A DNA stretch of 34,859 nt from Deltaproteobacteria bacterium (GTDB lineage Bacteria; Desulfobacterota_D; UBA1144; Nemesobacterales; CSP1-2), in assembly GCA_016187835.1 (NCBI GenBank), contig JACPIY010000003.1, forward strand, positions 1-34,859, given 5' to 3'. Below are positions 9,238 through 17,576 of the stretch, in pieces. The notes under the pieces are model-generated. The model saw only the letters and a program-made list of their open reading frames with translations. It had not been told where the DNA came from and did no database searches. How positions within the stretch are numbered: position 1 is the first letter of the stretch; each line of letters starts with the position of its first letter. Position numbers and translations under genes: made by a program.

Positions 9238-9253
9238 TGTAGAATTAGAAACA
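9238..9253 (+). promoter_or_regulatory. NifA-type activator box 1 (TGT-N10-ACA)
   Basis: TGTAGAATTAGAAACA is an exact TGT-N10-ACA, 126 nt upstream of the sigma-54 -24 element at 9379, a usual distance for a NifA upstream activator site. Confidence 0.6.
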
Positions 9254-9257
9254 ATTT

Positions 9258-9273
9258 TGTATTATGCCTTACA
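9258..9273 (+). promoter_or_regulatory. NifA-type activator box 2 (TGT-N10-ACA)
   Basis: TGTATTATGCCTTACA is a second exact match, offset from box 1 by 20 nt, close to two helical turns and so on the same face of the DNA. Two tandem exact boxes are much less likely by chance than one. Confidence 0.6.
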
Positions 9274-9378
9274 AAACTGTAAGTATGCATCAATTTTCTT
9301 TACCGCTTAGCTTCACTAATCTCTATATTTTTCTCTTCTAAAGCTTGTCTGCTCTTTCTTCAAACCAGGTTATCACTC

Positions 9379-9394
9379 TGGCACAAGAATTGCG
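9379..9394 (+). promoter_or_regulatory. Sigma-54 (RpoN) -24/-12 promoter
   Basis: TGGCACAAGAATTGCG matches the consensus TGGCACRNNNNTTGCW at every position except the last. It lies 51 nt before an ATG with a good RBS (AAGGAG) at 9430 and downstream of two TGT-N10-ACA boxes. The layout is that of a NifA-dependent promoter. Confidence 0.75.
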
Positions 9395-9429
9395 CTTAAC
9401 AAATGTAAACAGATTCAAGGAGAAAAAAA

Positions 9430-10038
9430 ATGGAAAAGTAAAGAGCGCTGCAGATAGCAAAAAGGGAGTGGGAAAATATCAGATTATCTCTTCAAGGTTG
9501 TGGTGATATAGGAGAATTCTTCGATGCCGGATTACTTGCCAAATTAAACCGGGGATCGGACCTCGAGACTGCTAATTTTTCTTTTCCGAAATCCCCAGTT
9601 CGCATGTCGAAATCCAATAAAAGTTCTCTTTTCGCCAGAGACCTCATAGATATGGACTATAAACTCAATAGACTTCCGACTTATGGATACTTTACACCGG
9701 AAGCTGCACATGTGTTCACTGCCCTTACATACAGAGCTGTAAAAAGACTCGGACTCAGAGAAAGGGCAGCTAAAACCTTTGGCAGTGGATTTAGTTTGGT
9801 CAGAACAGGTTGTCTTGACTCATATGGAACTGAAAAACAGTCTGAGGAACAGTTGGCTTTCTTTAAATTGTTCTTTCCGTTTGGAGGTGGTTTTAATTGG
9901 AATTTTAACTCTCCACCCGTAAAGAAAAAACTCAAACTCATATTCGATAAATTTCTTGCATCACAATGTGCGAGAGAAAAAAAGAAGGCTTCGCAGACTA
10001 ATAAAACTGGATCTATTAATATCAATATACAAGCGTGA
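9430..10038 (+). pseudogene. Unrecognised gene with stop at codon 4
   Basis: The ATG at 9430 follows AAGGAG at proper spacing and sits just downstream of the sigma-54 promoter, but codon 4 is TAA (ATGGAAAAGTAA). The same frame is then open for about 200 codons to 10038, and the part right after the stop reads as a good helix (RALQIAKREWENIRLSLQ), so the original protein seems to have run through it. An ATG at 9604 would allow a shorter 144-aa product. The C-terminal part is basic (REKKKASQTNK). I recognise no family. Its stop overlaps the GTG of the next ORF (GTGA), suggesting translational coupling. It is either a nonsense-mutated pseudogene or a gene using the internal start. Confidence 0.5.
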
Positions 10039-10678
10039 AGCAGATGAGACGGAGCGAAAATCTGATGAGCAAAAACGAACCTTCCCAAGTTGACCAAACC
10101 TGCAAGATTTTCTTAGCTTCCGGCTCAAAAGTCTTTTTAGAGGGAATCCAAAAAATTCTGGAAAACGAATCTGATATGGAAATATCGGGTGAGACCTCAA
10201 ATCCTGATGAGGTTAAAAGACACATCATTCAGATAAAGCCCGGGTTTCTATTTTTTGATAATAGGACACTTCATCTGAATATTCATAATCTTTTAAATCT
10301 GATAACTGAAAAAAGCCCAAGACCGGGGTTATTTTATTTCGTGCTCACTCAAAAGATGAACTTGACTTCCCAAATATTATTTACTTAACCGAAGAAACCA
10401 ATTATTCAGAGCTAATACAAATCATACGAGGAGAACGCACATTAGCTGAGGACTCAGTCGAAGCAGATAATGCTACAAAGCTTAATTTGACGATAAGGGA
10501 GTCGAGAATAATAAAATTGATTGCAAGCGGTTTCACCAACAAACAAGTTGCAAGCAAGCTTCTAATAAAGGAGAAAACCGTTAAGATCCACCTAACTCAT
10601 ATATTCATAAAACTAAATTTTCAAAACAGGTATCAGCTTATGATATATGCAAACAAACTCAAACGCAGAGTCAGGTGA
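10035..10678 (+). pseudogene. LuxR/NarL-type response regulator, frameshifted
   Basis: The first part (10035 to about 10320) is receiver-like: CKIFLASGSKVFLEGIQKIL, then KPGFLFFDNR, where the Asp matches the phosphoacceptor strand. A second frame takes over: from about 10322 it reads TGVILFRAHSKDELDFPN and runs without a stop into a LuxR-type HTH (LNLTIRESRIIKLIASGFTN, then KQVASKLLIKEKTVKIHLTH). Adding one A to the six-A run at 10309-10314 joins the two frames exactly, giving EKKPKTGVILF. So this is one gene of about 215 codons with a 1-nt deletion or a sequencing or assembly error. The acidic pair of a normal receiver (DD) is replaced by ASGS, so phosphorylation may already have been lost. 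The start is GTG overlapping the previous stop. Confidence 0.75.
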
Positions 10679-11121
10679 AAATACTTCCTGCTCCTGAACA
10701 CAGTGAAAACCAAACTGGTGTAAATCCAAAAACAATCTTGTGTGTTTTCTTACAAAAATGTAATTCCTTATTAAATCCCTATTTTCAATTAATCCTCACT
10801 CCCCATAATAAAGTGAGTTTCGCAGTAGACGGACATCTATTTAGATTAACTTCAGATGACGAACCCTGGATTAGTGGTTCTGTACCGTTTAATAATGAGG
10901 CATTTGGATATACCTTTAATAAACCAGTTGAAGGAGAGGACATAGAAAGAAATCTTGGAGGAGAGCTGGATTTTACTTTGGGTATCAAGCCAATTAGTTA
11001 TCTATCTTTTGATATAGGTTATTCTCATTTTTTTGGGGGAGATGGAGTTCGGGCGGTGTTTGATAAGGAAGACCAGCTCAATTGGTTTTATGCTCAAGCT
11101 GTGGTTAGTTTTACTAAGTAA
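10675..11121 (+). pseudogene. C-terminal fragment of an alginate-export-type outer-membrane barrel
   Basis: The last 80 or so residues have alternating beta-strand character and end in aromatic-rich strands. The stretch LGGELDFTLGIKPISYLSFD, then IGYSHFFGGDG and a final FYAQAVVSFTK, looks like the C-terminal strands of the alginate-export/porin family (usually about 400 aa or more), where a LG.E.D....Y......L..GYSHFF pattern is typical. The N-terminal barrel and signal peptide are missing: the first 30 residues (from the GTG at 10675, overlapping the previous stop) do not fit. I read it as a 5'-truncated remnant rather than a working porin. Family recognition is moderate; truncation is clear from length. 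Confidence 0.6.
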
Positions 11122-11285
11122 ATAATTCCTCGATTACAATGGACTAACCGTACTAATAAGCGGTTCGTACGGCACCTCACAACAAAGTCCTCAAGGAATG
11201 CTATACAAAGTGTCATTCCTAGGATCTGGGGTAGCGATGGAGAGGAAGGGAATTCAGAAAACCGCAACGTTCGCAATGAAAAATA

Positions 11286-11311
11286 GTAGGGGCACATTGC
11301 AATGTGCCTCT
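11286..11311. repeat. GTAG hairpin
   Basis: GTAGGGGCACATT followed by the near-complement AATGTGCCTCT. It lies in the 234-nt gap between the barrel remnant and mobA, and is a member of the dispersed hairpin family. Confidence 0.7.
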
Positions 11312-11355
11312 GATTTGGTTTCAAAACAGATGCCTTTTGAGTACAATAAAATCCA

Positions 11356-11955
11356 ATGTTTTCAGGAATTGTGATTGCCGGCGGAAAGTCCAAAAGAATG
11401 GGTAAGGACAAACGCCGTCTGCTATTCCAGGGTGAAAGCCTTCTAGAAATCTCCGTAAATCGCCTCAGGAATATCGCAGACGAGATAATAGTCGTTACAG
11501 GAGAAGAGGAAAATTTAGATATTAGAGATGTCCGCTTTGTTCTAGACGTTGAAAAAGACCGAGGCCCTATGATAGGGCTCCTTAGCGGACTTTCCAGAAT
11601 AAAAAATTTCTATGCAATCGTCACACCTGTAGACTGCCCACTAATCCTACACGAGTTTTTGAATTACCTAAAAGAAAAAGCCGTCGGCTACGATTTGACA
11701 GTCCCAAGATGGAAAAGAGGAATGGAGCCTCTCATTGCTGTATACTCTAAGAACTTAATTCCAGCCATGAATGAGTGGATAAGAAGAGAAAAAAAGCTTG
11801 CTCCACATCTTTTCATTCAGAAGCCGAATCTCAAAGTAAGATTCATCGAGGAAGATGAAATATCAAATTTTGGAAGTCCAGAGGTTCTTTTTCTAAACAT
11901 TAACACCGAGGGTGATCTGAGAAAAGCTGAGAGATTGATTAGAGGAGAATTATGA
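11356..11955 (+). CDS. mobA: Molybdenum cofactor guanylyltransferase MobA
   Basis: Transfers GMP from GTP to molybdopterin to make the bis-MGD precursor. The 199 aa match the family. The N-terminal nucleotide loop is IAGGKSKRMGKDK (residues 7-19); GPMIGLLSGL (70-79) and TPVDCPLI (90-97, with the Mg-binding Asp93) complete the Rossmann-type fold. The ATG at 11356 gives the expected short N-terminus; no obvious Shine-Dalgarno precedes it. Its stop overlaps the moeA start by 4 nt (ATGA), so the two are translated as a pair. MobA implies bis-MGD enzymes (formate dehydrogenase or nitrate-reductase type) elsewhere in the genome. Confidence 0.93.
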   Translation: MFSGIVIAGGKSKRMGKDKRRLLFQGESLLEISVNRLRNIADEIIVVTGEEENLDIRDVRFVLDVEKDRGPMIGLLSGLSRIKNFYAIVTPVDCPLILHEFLNYLKEKAVGYDLTVPRWKRGMEPLIAVYSKNLIPAMNEWIRREKKLAPHLFIQKPNLKVRFIEEDEISNFGSPEVLFLNINTEGDLRKAERLIRGEL

Positions 11956-13178
11956 TAGAGAACATAGCTATATCAGTAGAAGAGGCAAAAAGACTAATCA
12001 TAGAAAATACAAAGATACTGGAACCCGCTGAAATTCCTTTAACGGAAGCCAAGGGTTATGTGCTTGCCGAAGATATTATCAGCCCTGTTAACCTTCCCTT
12101 TTTCACGAACTCGGCAATGGACGGCTATGCCGTAAAAAGTATGGATACTAAAAGGGCTGGTGAAAGCAACCACGTTGCCTTGAAAGTCACAGGCATAGTC
12201 CGTGCAGGAGACTTTCCGGATTTTATTCTGAGTGATGGGGAAGCTGCAAAAATTATGACCGGTGCTCCTGTTCCCAAGGGAGCGGACTCCGTTGTAATGG
12301 TCGAATATACGGAGGAAGAAGATGGAATTGTAAAAGTAAAAAGACCCGTAAATCCGGGAGAAAACTTGAGGTATGAAGGAGAGGAAATAAAACAAGGAGA
12401 AATCGCCCTTGAGAGCGGAACTCACCTTACTTCTGCATCCATCGGGTTTGTCGCAGAACTGGGCATCAACAAAATAAAGGCTTATAGAAAGCCAAAGATA
12501 GCTCTAGTTGTAACCGGAGAAGAACTCGTTGGAACCGATGAAGAACTGGGACCGGGAAAGATAAGAGATACAAACTCCGTAACTCTACAATCCGCCCTTT
12601 CTCAAGAAGTTGTCGAATCGAAGTTTATTGGACGCGTGAGAGATGAGGTTTTCGACATCGAAGAGAAATTAAAAAAGGCAATTCTCTGGTGTGATGTGCT
12701 CCTTGTGACAGGAGGAGTTTCGGTGGGGGATTATGATTATGTTAAAGAAATCTTCAAGAAACTAGGCATCGAAGGTATATTCTGGAGGGTTTCCCAGAGA
12801 CCCGGAGGCCCGCTATTTTTTGGAAAAAGGGGAAATAGCGTTACCTTTGGTCTTCCGGGAAATCCCGCTTCGTCTCTTGTTTGTTTCTATGAATACGTGA
12901 GACCTGCACTACGTAGAATGATAGGAAGAAGGGATTTATTTCTTTTGGAACTTGAGGCTCTCCTCTCAGAAGAAATAAAAAAGAGTCCAGGCAAAACAAA
13001 CTTTCTAAGAGGATACGTGGAGAAAAAGGGGGGTTCTTTCTATGTAAAATCCACGGGGACTCAGGGTTCACATATATTGAAATCCTTTGCCTTGTCAAAT
13101 TGCCTTATTGTAGTCCCTAAGGATGCAACTCATCTTCCACCGGGAAGCACGGTAAAGGTGCATCTACTACCTGAGTAG
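11952..13178 (+). CDS. moeA: Molybdopterin molybdenumtransferase MoeA
   Basis: Inserts molybdate into adenylylated molybdopterin. The 408 aa match the MoeA length of about 400. Conserved segments: NSAMDGYAV (53-61), MTGAPVPKGADSVVMVEYT (102-120), ALVVTGEELV (184-193), the MoCF-domain loop LLVTGGVSVGDYDYV (250-264) and FGLPGNPASSLVCFYEYVRP (299-318). The C-terminal domain IV follows from about residue 335. An AGAGGAGAA RBS lies just before the ATG, inside the end of mobA; the 4-nt overlap indicates an operon. With moaA upstream it shows a Moco locus that is split by a decayed insert at 9.4-11.1 kb. Confidence 0.96.
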   Translation: MIENIAISVEEAKRLIIENTKILEPAEIPLTEAKGYVLAEDIISPVNLPFFTNSAMDGYAVKSMDTKRAGESNHVALKVTGIVRAGDFPDFILSDGEAAKIMTGAPVPKGADSVVMVEYTEEEDGIVKVKRPVNPGENLRYEGEEIKQGEIALESGTHLTSASIGFVAELGINKIKAYRKPKIALVVTGEELVGTDEELGPGKIRDTNSVTLQSALSQEVVESKFIGRVRDEVFDIEEKLKKAILWCDVLLVTGGVSVGDYDYVKEIFKKLGIEGIFWRVSQRPGGPLFFGKRGNSVTFGLPGNPASSLVCFYEYVRPALRRMIGRRDLFLLELEALLSEEIKKSPGKTNFLRGYVEKKGGSFYVKSTGTQGSHILKSFALSNCLIVVPKDATHLPPGSTVKVHLLPE

Positions 13179-13206
13179 TGTAGGACTTTCCATAATAAAC
13201 AATAAC

Positions 13207-13235
13207 TGTAGGGGCGAGGTGACCTCGCCCCTACA
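13207..13235. repeat. Perfect 29-nt GTAG palindrome
   Basis: TGTAGGGGCGAGGT, central G, exact complement. It sits between the convergent moeA and regulator genes and is the twin of 656-684, with compensating changes in both arms. There is no T-run on either side. Confidence 0.85.
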
Positions 13236-13309
13236 AGCTCATTCGCAGTCCTGGTGAGTAGACAGATTTTAATTGTCCGATTAAGTTCCCAAAAACCATT
13301 AATAAAAAA

Positions 13310-14887
13310 CTAGGATTCCTCCCAGGGCTTTTTTATTTCTATTCCGTACTTATTTATTCTATAGTCAACCTGGCGGGAGCTAATTCCAAGAAGCGTTGCT
13401 GCACGAGATTTAACCCATCCGCATTTCTGAAGCGCCTTTATAATGAGTTCCTTCTCCATTTCTTTAACTGTTTTGGTAAGAGAGAAATTGCCTGAAGCAT
13501 CTTTATTAATCTCACCTGTCTCCGGATTATTATGTAGTTGCTTACTGAATGTCCTTATCTCGTAAGGTAAGTCCTCCACGTTAACTCTATCTCTATCAGC
13601 CATAATCACAAGTCTCTCTATACAGTTTTCAAGTTGCCTCACATTTCCAGGCCATGAGTATTCGAGCATCAAACCCATGACCTCATCTGAAATCCCAATC
13701 CTTTTATTGTTTTCTTCGTTAAACCTCTGAAGAAAATGCTCTACAAGAATAGGTATATCCTCTTTTCTTTCCCTTAGGGGAGGATGAAATATCGGTATGA
13801 CGTTAAGTCGGTAGTATAAATCTTCTCGAAAGCCTCCTTTCACCATGGCTTTCTCCAAGTCCTGGTTTGTTGCGGCAATAACGCGCACGTCTATGGAAAT
13901 AGTTTTTGAACTACCCAGTCTTTCAAACTTTCTTTCTTGGAGAACGCGAAGTAGTTTCATCTGTGTTGATACTGGAATGTCTCCGGTCTCGTCAAGAAAA
14001 ATCGTTCCGCCATCCGCAAGCTCAAACCTACCCTTGCGTTCATGTATTGCTCCCGTAAAGGAGCCTTTTTCATGACCGAAAAGCTCCGTCTCAAGAAGCG
14101 TTTCCGGAAGGGCCGTGCAGTTAATTTTTATAAAAGGCTTTTTCGCCCTGGGACTGTTATAGTGAATGGCTCTCGCTATGAGCTCTTTACCGGTTCCGCT
14201 CTCACCTCTCGGGAACACCGTAGCTGTTGTGGCGGCCACGCGGTGCACAGTCTCGAATATTTCTTTCATACCGTCACCTTGTCCAATTACATTTTCCAAA
14301 CTGTGCTTTGTCTTTAGTTGTTGACGCAGGCTGATTTTTTCCAGTATGAGTTTTTGTTTTTCCTTTTCTACCATATAACTAAGCTCAACCCCTTGACCTA
14401 TTAGTGAAGCAACCATGCTAAGAATCCTAACTCCAGCATCCATGAAAAAAGAGACCTTTTCTTTATAGAACGCAACACCGAGGGTTCCTATCACTTTTTC
14501 ACTAGTCTTGATGGGAACACATATATATGAAAAATTTAGATTTTCATTATAGAGTTTAATTTGATCACTTAAGCTCGGCTCATCCCTAATATCGGAGATA
14601 TTGATTGGGGAGCCGGATTTAAAAACCTTCCCTATAATACCCTGCCCGGCTCTGTATGTTCTTAGTTTTTTCTCTTCTTCGTTGATACCAAGGGCAACAA
14701 AAGTTGAGAGTTCTCTCGTTTCAGGGTTTGACAGCACTACCGTGCGGTATTTCATATCTATAAATTTGTCTAAAATGTTCATCACGGAATCGAGTGATTT
14801 TTTAAGGTTGAGGGTTGACGTAAGCTCTTTACTTGCCTCATAGATAGTAGTAAGCTCTAAAACCTTTGTATCAACTTTGAGTCTCAT
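13310..14887 (-). CDS. NifA-like sigma-54-dependent activator (GAF-AAA+-Fis)
   Basis: A bacterial enhancer-binding protein that uses ATP to open sigma-54 promoters. Domains: an N-terminal GAF sensor (about 15-170); the AAA+ core with Walker A GESGTGKE (228-235), the sigma-54 contact loop as GSFTGA (275-280; the usual form is GAFTGA), Walker B GGTIFLDETGD (293-303), arginine finger FREDLYYRLNV and WPGNVRQLENC (412-422); and a C-terminal Fis-type HTH ending AATLLGISSRQVDYRINKYG. The last segment, with its QVxYRIxKYGI pattern, resembles NifA more than NtrC. No nif gene is in the window. Its likely targets are the promoters at 7360 and 9379, whose upstream boxes fit the NifA consensus TGT-N10-ACA. 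It is transcribed toward moeA. The GAF ligand is unknown. Confidence 0.93.
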   Translation of the reverse strand: MRLKVDTKVLELTTIYEASKELTSTLNLKKSLDSVMNILDKFIDMKYRTVVLSNPETRELSTFVALGINEEEKKLRTYRAGQGIIGKVFKSGSPINISDIRDEPSLSDQIKLYNENLNFSYICVPIKTSEKVIGTLGVAFYKEKVSFFMDAGVRILSMVASLIGQGVELSYMVEKEKQKLILEKISLRQQLKTKHSLENVIGQGDGMKEIFETVHRVAATTATVFPRGESGTGKELIARAIHYNSPRAKKPFIKINCTALPETLLETELFGHEKGSFTGAIHERKGRFELADGGTIFLDETGDIPVSTQMKLLRVLQERKFERLGSSKTISIDVRVIAATNQDLEKAMVKGGFREDLYYRLNVIPIFHPPLRERKEDIPILVEHFLQRFNEENNKRIGISDEVMGLMLEYSWPGNVRQLENCIERLVIMADRDRVNVEDLPYEIRTFSKQLHNNPETGEINKDASGNFSLTKTVKEMEKELIIKALQKCGWVKSRAATLLGISSRQVDYRINKYGIEIKKPWEES

Positions 14888-15242
14888 CTCTAATACTTGC
14901 TCTTAAACCTTCTTAAATTTATATAGTGATAATCCAAGTTCAACTTAGGCTTCGTCTTAAGTTTGGGCGGAAGTTATAAATTGGAACGTACTGCAACACA
15001 CCACAACAATCAAAGGACACTCAATTTTTGATTGCTTCGTCCTTTCTTTGCTCCGGTTCCTTCTCTTCTGTTTACAGGCTTCTTTACGTAATATCCAAAT
15101 CGAATCTTTATAGTATTCCAGCAAATAATATGCCAGGACAAATAGGCTGAAATTACTCAATTTTTTTGGCCTAAACCCTATTTTTATGCTTATAAATCGA
15201 GCATCGAGTTTATTTTAAAGGCACGTTTATAAGAGAAATGTT
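14888..15242. other. Gene-free gap upstream of the activator
   Basis: 355 nt of AT-rich DNA between two minus-strand genes. It must hold the activator's promoter, but I could not pick a convincing one. A 67-codon frame here has a low-complexity, basic translation and no RBS; I do not call it. No repeats of the window's families were seen. Confidence 0.5.
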
Positions 15243-16010
15243 TTACAATTTTATTTGCATTCCATCCTCAAGTATTTTTAGGGGCAGTTTTTTCGATAGG
15301 CTATCTAAATCCGCGACAACCTCTTTTCTACAGAACGGCTTTAGGTGAGTTACATATATTTCTACATCCATACGATTAAGCTTACTAAGCTCTCTTGCCA
15401 TTAGGTCTGGAGTAAGATGTTTTGTTATTCTGGCCATCTCTTCCAAGCGGTTTGGGAAGCTGGCCTCTATAATTATTGCACGAAGCCTTTCGTTGTTTTG
15501 AATCTTCTCCCAGAAGGAGTTCGTAAGATATGTGTCTCCGGTGAAAGCAAATGCAGTTTTTCCGTCATCTACCAAATAGCCTACAGACGGGACCGTGTGA
15601 TTTACAGGGATTGGCAACACGGTGTATGAACCTATCTTTAGGTTCTCAAGTGGCTTAAGGGTTTTATAAGACAGCTTTGCTTCTTTTGGATTTGGAATCC
15701 TTGAGAAATCGGGCCAGATGGTTCCGTTCAATAGATGCGATGAAATGTCTTCTATAGCCTCTTTTATACCGTATAAAAAAATAGGCTCCTTTCTCAAGTC
15801 GAAAACCGCCTCTACTAAGAAGGGCAGGTCGCATATGTGATCAATATGGGCATGTGTGATAAGAATATTGTCTATCCGGGCACAATCCTCCAAGCTGAGC
15901 ACCTCAGATGCTGTGCCGGAATCAAGCAAGAGACTTTCATCAATTAAAAAAGCAGTAGGCCTTGAATCTATTCCTCTGCTTCCGCCACAGCCAAGAATGA
16001 AAATTCGCAA
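15243..16010 (-). CDS. Class II cyclic-nucleotide phosphodiesterase-like metallo-beta-lactamase-fold hydrolase
   Basis: A 255-aa metallo-beta-lactamase-fold hydrolase. The metal motif is ITHAHIDH (His53, His55, Asp57, His58), followed by VNHTVPSVGY, FTGDTYLT and VTHLKP, which supply the remaining ligands. The N-terminus (LGCGGSRG, then LLLDSGTASEV directly ahead of the metal motif) resembles class II cAMP phosphodiesterases (PDEase_II) rather than beta-lactamases, glyoxalases or RNase Z. The start is TTG, backed by AAGGAG 6 nt upstream; there is no better ATG. It is the last gene of a five-gene run whose first encodes an adenylate cyclase and whose fourth carries a cyclic-nucleotide-binding domain, which favours cAMP hydrolysis. 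The substrate is inferred; the fold is firm. Confidence 0.75.
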   Translation of the reverse strand: MRIFILGCGGSRGIDSRPTAFLIDESLLLDSGTASEVLSLEDCARIDNILITHAHIDHICDLPFLVEAVFDLRKEPIFLYGIKEAIEDISSHLLNGTIWPDFSRIPNPKEAKLSYKTLKPLENLKIGSYTVLPIPVNHTVPSVGYLVDDGKTAFAFTGDTYLTNSFWEKIQNNERLRAIIIEASFPNRLEEMARITKHLTPDLMARELSKLNRMDVEIYVTHLKPFCRKEVVADLDSLSKKLPLKILEDGMQIKL

Positions 16011-16022
16011 TTAACGCTCCTT

Positions 16023-17561
16023 CTACAATCCGAAAAAAGCCTTCATGCTCTTTAAGAATCTTGTCGAATAGTTGTTTCGCATAACGGCAACCTCTTCCGC
16101 TTTTTTCCCTTCTTGAAAAAACCCCTCGTTTATAAGCTGCCTTTCCGCCAATCGTCTGCTTAATTCTTCCATAATCTCAGGGCTATTCTCGAGTACCGGC
16201 AATACATCTGTCTTTTTAATCTCGACAAGCTCAATATCCGAATCGGCCACTACACTCGCACTCCTTGGCTCACCCGTAAGAAGCGACTTCTCACCAAAAA
16301 AGTCTCCGGATTTTAGCTTTGCAACGATAATTTCCCGACCATTATCCGGCATCCTTACATGAACGCTTGCATCGCCTTGAAGAATAAGGAAAAGAGAGTC
16401 TCCAACATCGCCCTGTTTAACTATATGCTCACCCTTTCCAAAATTCCATATACGACCCGAAAAAGCTAGAAGTTGAATATCTTTACCATCCAGAGGCTCA
16501 AAGATACTCACATGGCGAAGAAATTTCTCAACTCTCTTGTGACTCATTTCTTCAATCTCTTCCTTCCTCTCTAATTCCTCATGTATAAACACATCCCGTA
16601 TTGGGAAAGGAATTTTTATACTGCTTCGCCTCAAGTTATACCAAATGCGAGTCATGACATCGCTCTGAATATCCTCTGATATGGGTCGGTCTTCAATCCA
16701 GAACTTTAGTTGATAGGTGATAGCAAAATCTCCAAAGTTAATCAAGCGGCATATTGGCCTTGGTGGGGATATAACACCCTGGGTTTCTAGGGCACAGTTA
16801 ATCAGTACATCCTTTACCCGTGTAGGGGGGGCGCCGTACTCAACGCCCACATACAAAAGTAGCGCGTGGAGTCTTGCAGGCTTATAGAAATTAATAATCT
16901 CGTCCTTTGAAATAACGCTGTTTGGGATAGTAAGATAGGTTAGCTGACGCGTCCTGAGCGTTGTAGCGCGCCAGTTTATATCTACCACTTCCCCCTCCTT
17001 ATCACCGACCATAATCCAGTCTCCTACTTCAAACGGCGGTTCTATGTTGAGGGCAATTCCGCCAATAACCCCACTCAGAAAATCCTGAAGTGCAAAGCCA
17101 ATCACCGCCGCCGTTACACTTGAAGCAATGAGAAGACCGGAAAGCTGAAGGTTAAAAATGAAGCGAACTATAACCAAGATGGCAGCAATTAAAATTAAAA
17201 GCGTCACTATGCTTCTCAAAAGTCCCGGAACGTACGTCTTGCGGTGCTCGGAAAGATAGAAGTCCCAGAAAAAAACAGATAGAATTTTTATTGAAAACCA
17301 TACTGCAAGGAAAATAACTATAGCGGTATACCACTTTAGGAACAAAACCAGATTCCAGTCTTTGAGCAAGCCGTATTTATGGTTTAGAATAACCCAAACA
17401 CAAACAGCGGAAATAAGAGAAAAGACGTTATAGAATAGGCCCAGCCTTATCCTGAATCGGCTCCTTAAAAGCCAACCAAATCCCAAAAGAGCGATAAGCA
17501 CAGATAAGCTAATAACCGAGGTTGTTAAGGCGGGTGACTGTTCTAGCCACGTTGTCATCAT
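16023..17561 (-). CDS. MscS-family channel fused to a cyclic-nucleotide-binding domain
   Basis: A small-conductance mechanosensitive-type channel with a C-terminal cNMP sensor. Membrane helices lie at about 14-34, 42-60, 76-97, 113-134 and the pore helix at 141-172 (ASSVTAAVIGFALQDFLSGV). The MscS beta domain follows with FEVGDWIMVGDKEGEVVDIN (177-196), then TIPNSVIS. The cNMP domain spans about 350-475: IVKQGDVGDSLFLILQGDAS, then the phosphate-binding cassette FGEKSLLTGEPRSASVV with Glu424 (ribose) and Arg433 (phosphate) both intact. Such fusions resemble the bacterial cyclic-nucleotide-gated MscS relatives (bCNG), many of which gate with ligand rather than tension. It lies 12 nt before the phosphodiesterase-like gene and 15 nt after the peptidase gene. 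Confidence 0.93.
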   Translation of the reverse strand: MMTTWLEQSPALTTSVISLSVLIALLGFGWLLRSRFRIRLGLFYNVFSLISAVCVWVILNHKYGLLKDWNLVLFLKWYTAIVIFLAVWFSIKILSVFFWDFYLSEHRKTYVPGLLRSIVTLLILIAAILVIVRFIFNLQLSGLLIASSVTAAVIGFALQDFLSGVIGGIALNIEPPFEVGDWIMVGDKEGEVVDINWRATTLRTRQLTYLTIPNSVISKDEIINFYKPARLHALLLYVGVEYGAPPTRVKDVLINCALETQGVISPPRPICRLINFGDFAITYQLKFWIEDRPISEDIQSDVMTRIWYNLRRSSIKIPFPIRDVFIHEELERKEEIEEMSHKRVEKFLRHVSIFEPLDGKDIQLLAFSGRIWNFGKGEHIVKQGDVGDSLFLILQGDASVHVRMPDNGREIIVAKLKSGDFFGEKSLLTGEPRSASVVADSDIELVEIKKTDVLPVLENSPEIMEELSRRLAERQLINEGFFQEGKKAEEVAVMRNNYSTRFLKSMKAFFGL

Positions 17562-17576
17562 AGGGTTGGTTGTTAA

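Noticed and set aside
656-13235. GTAG palindromes as substrates of the RAYT transposase at 26615
   Set aside because: The transposase unit's own inverted ends have a different sequence and lack GTAG, so a direct substrate link is not supported here.
14957-15160. 67-codon minus-strand frame in the gap after the activator
   Set aside because: No RBS, basic low-complexity translation and no recognisable motif.
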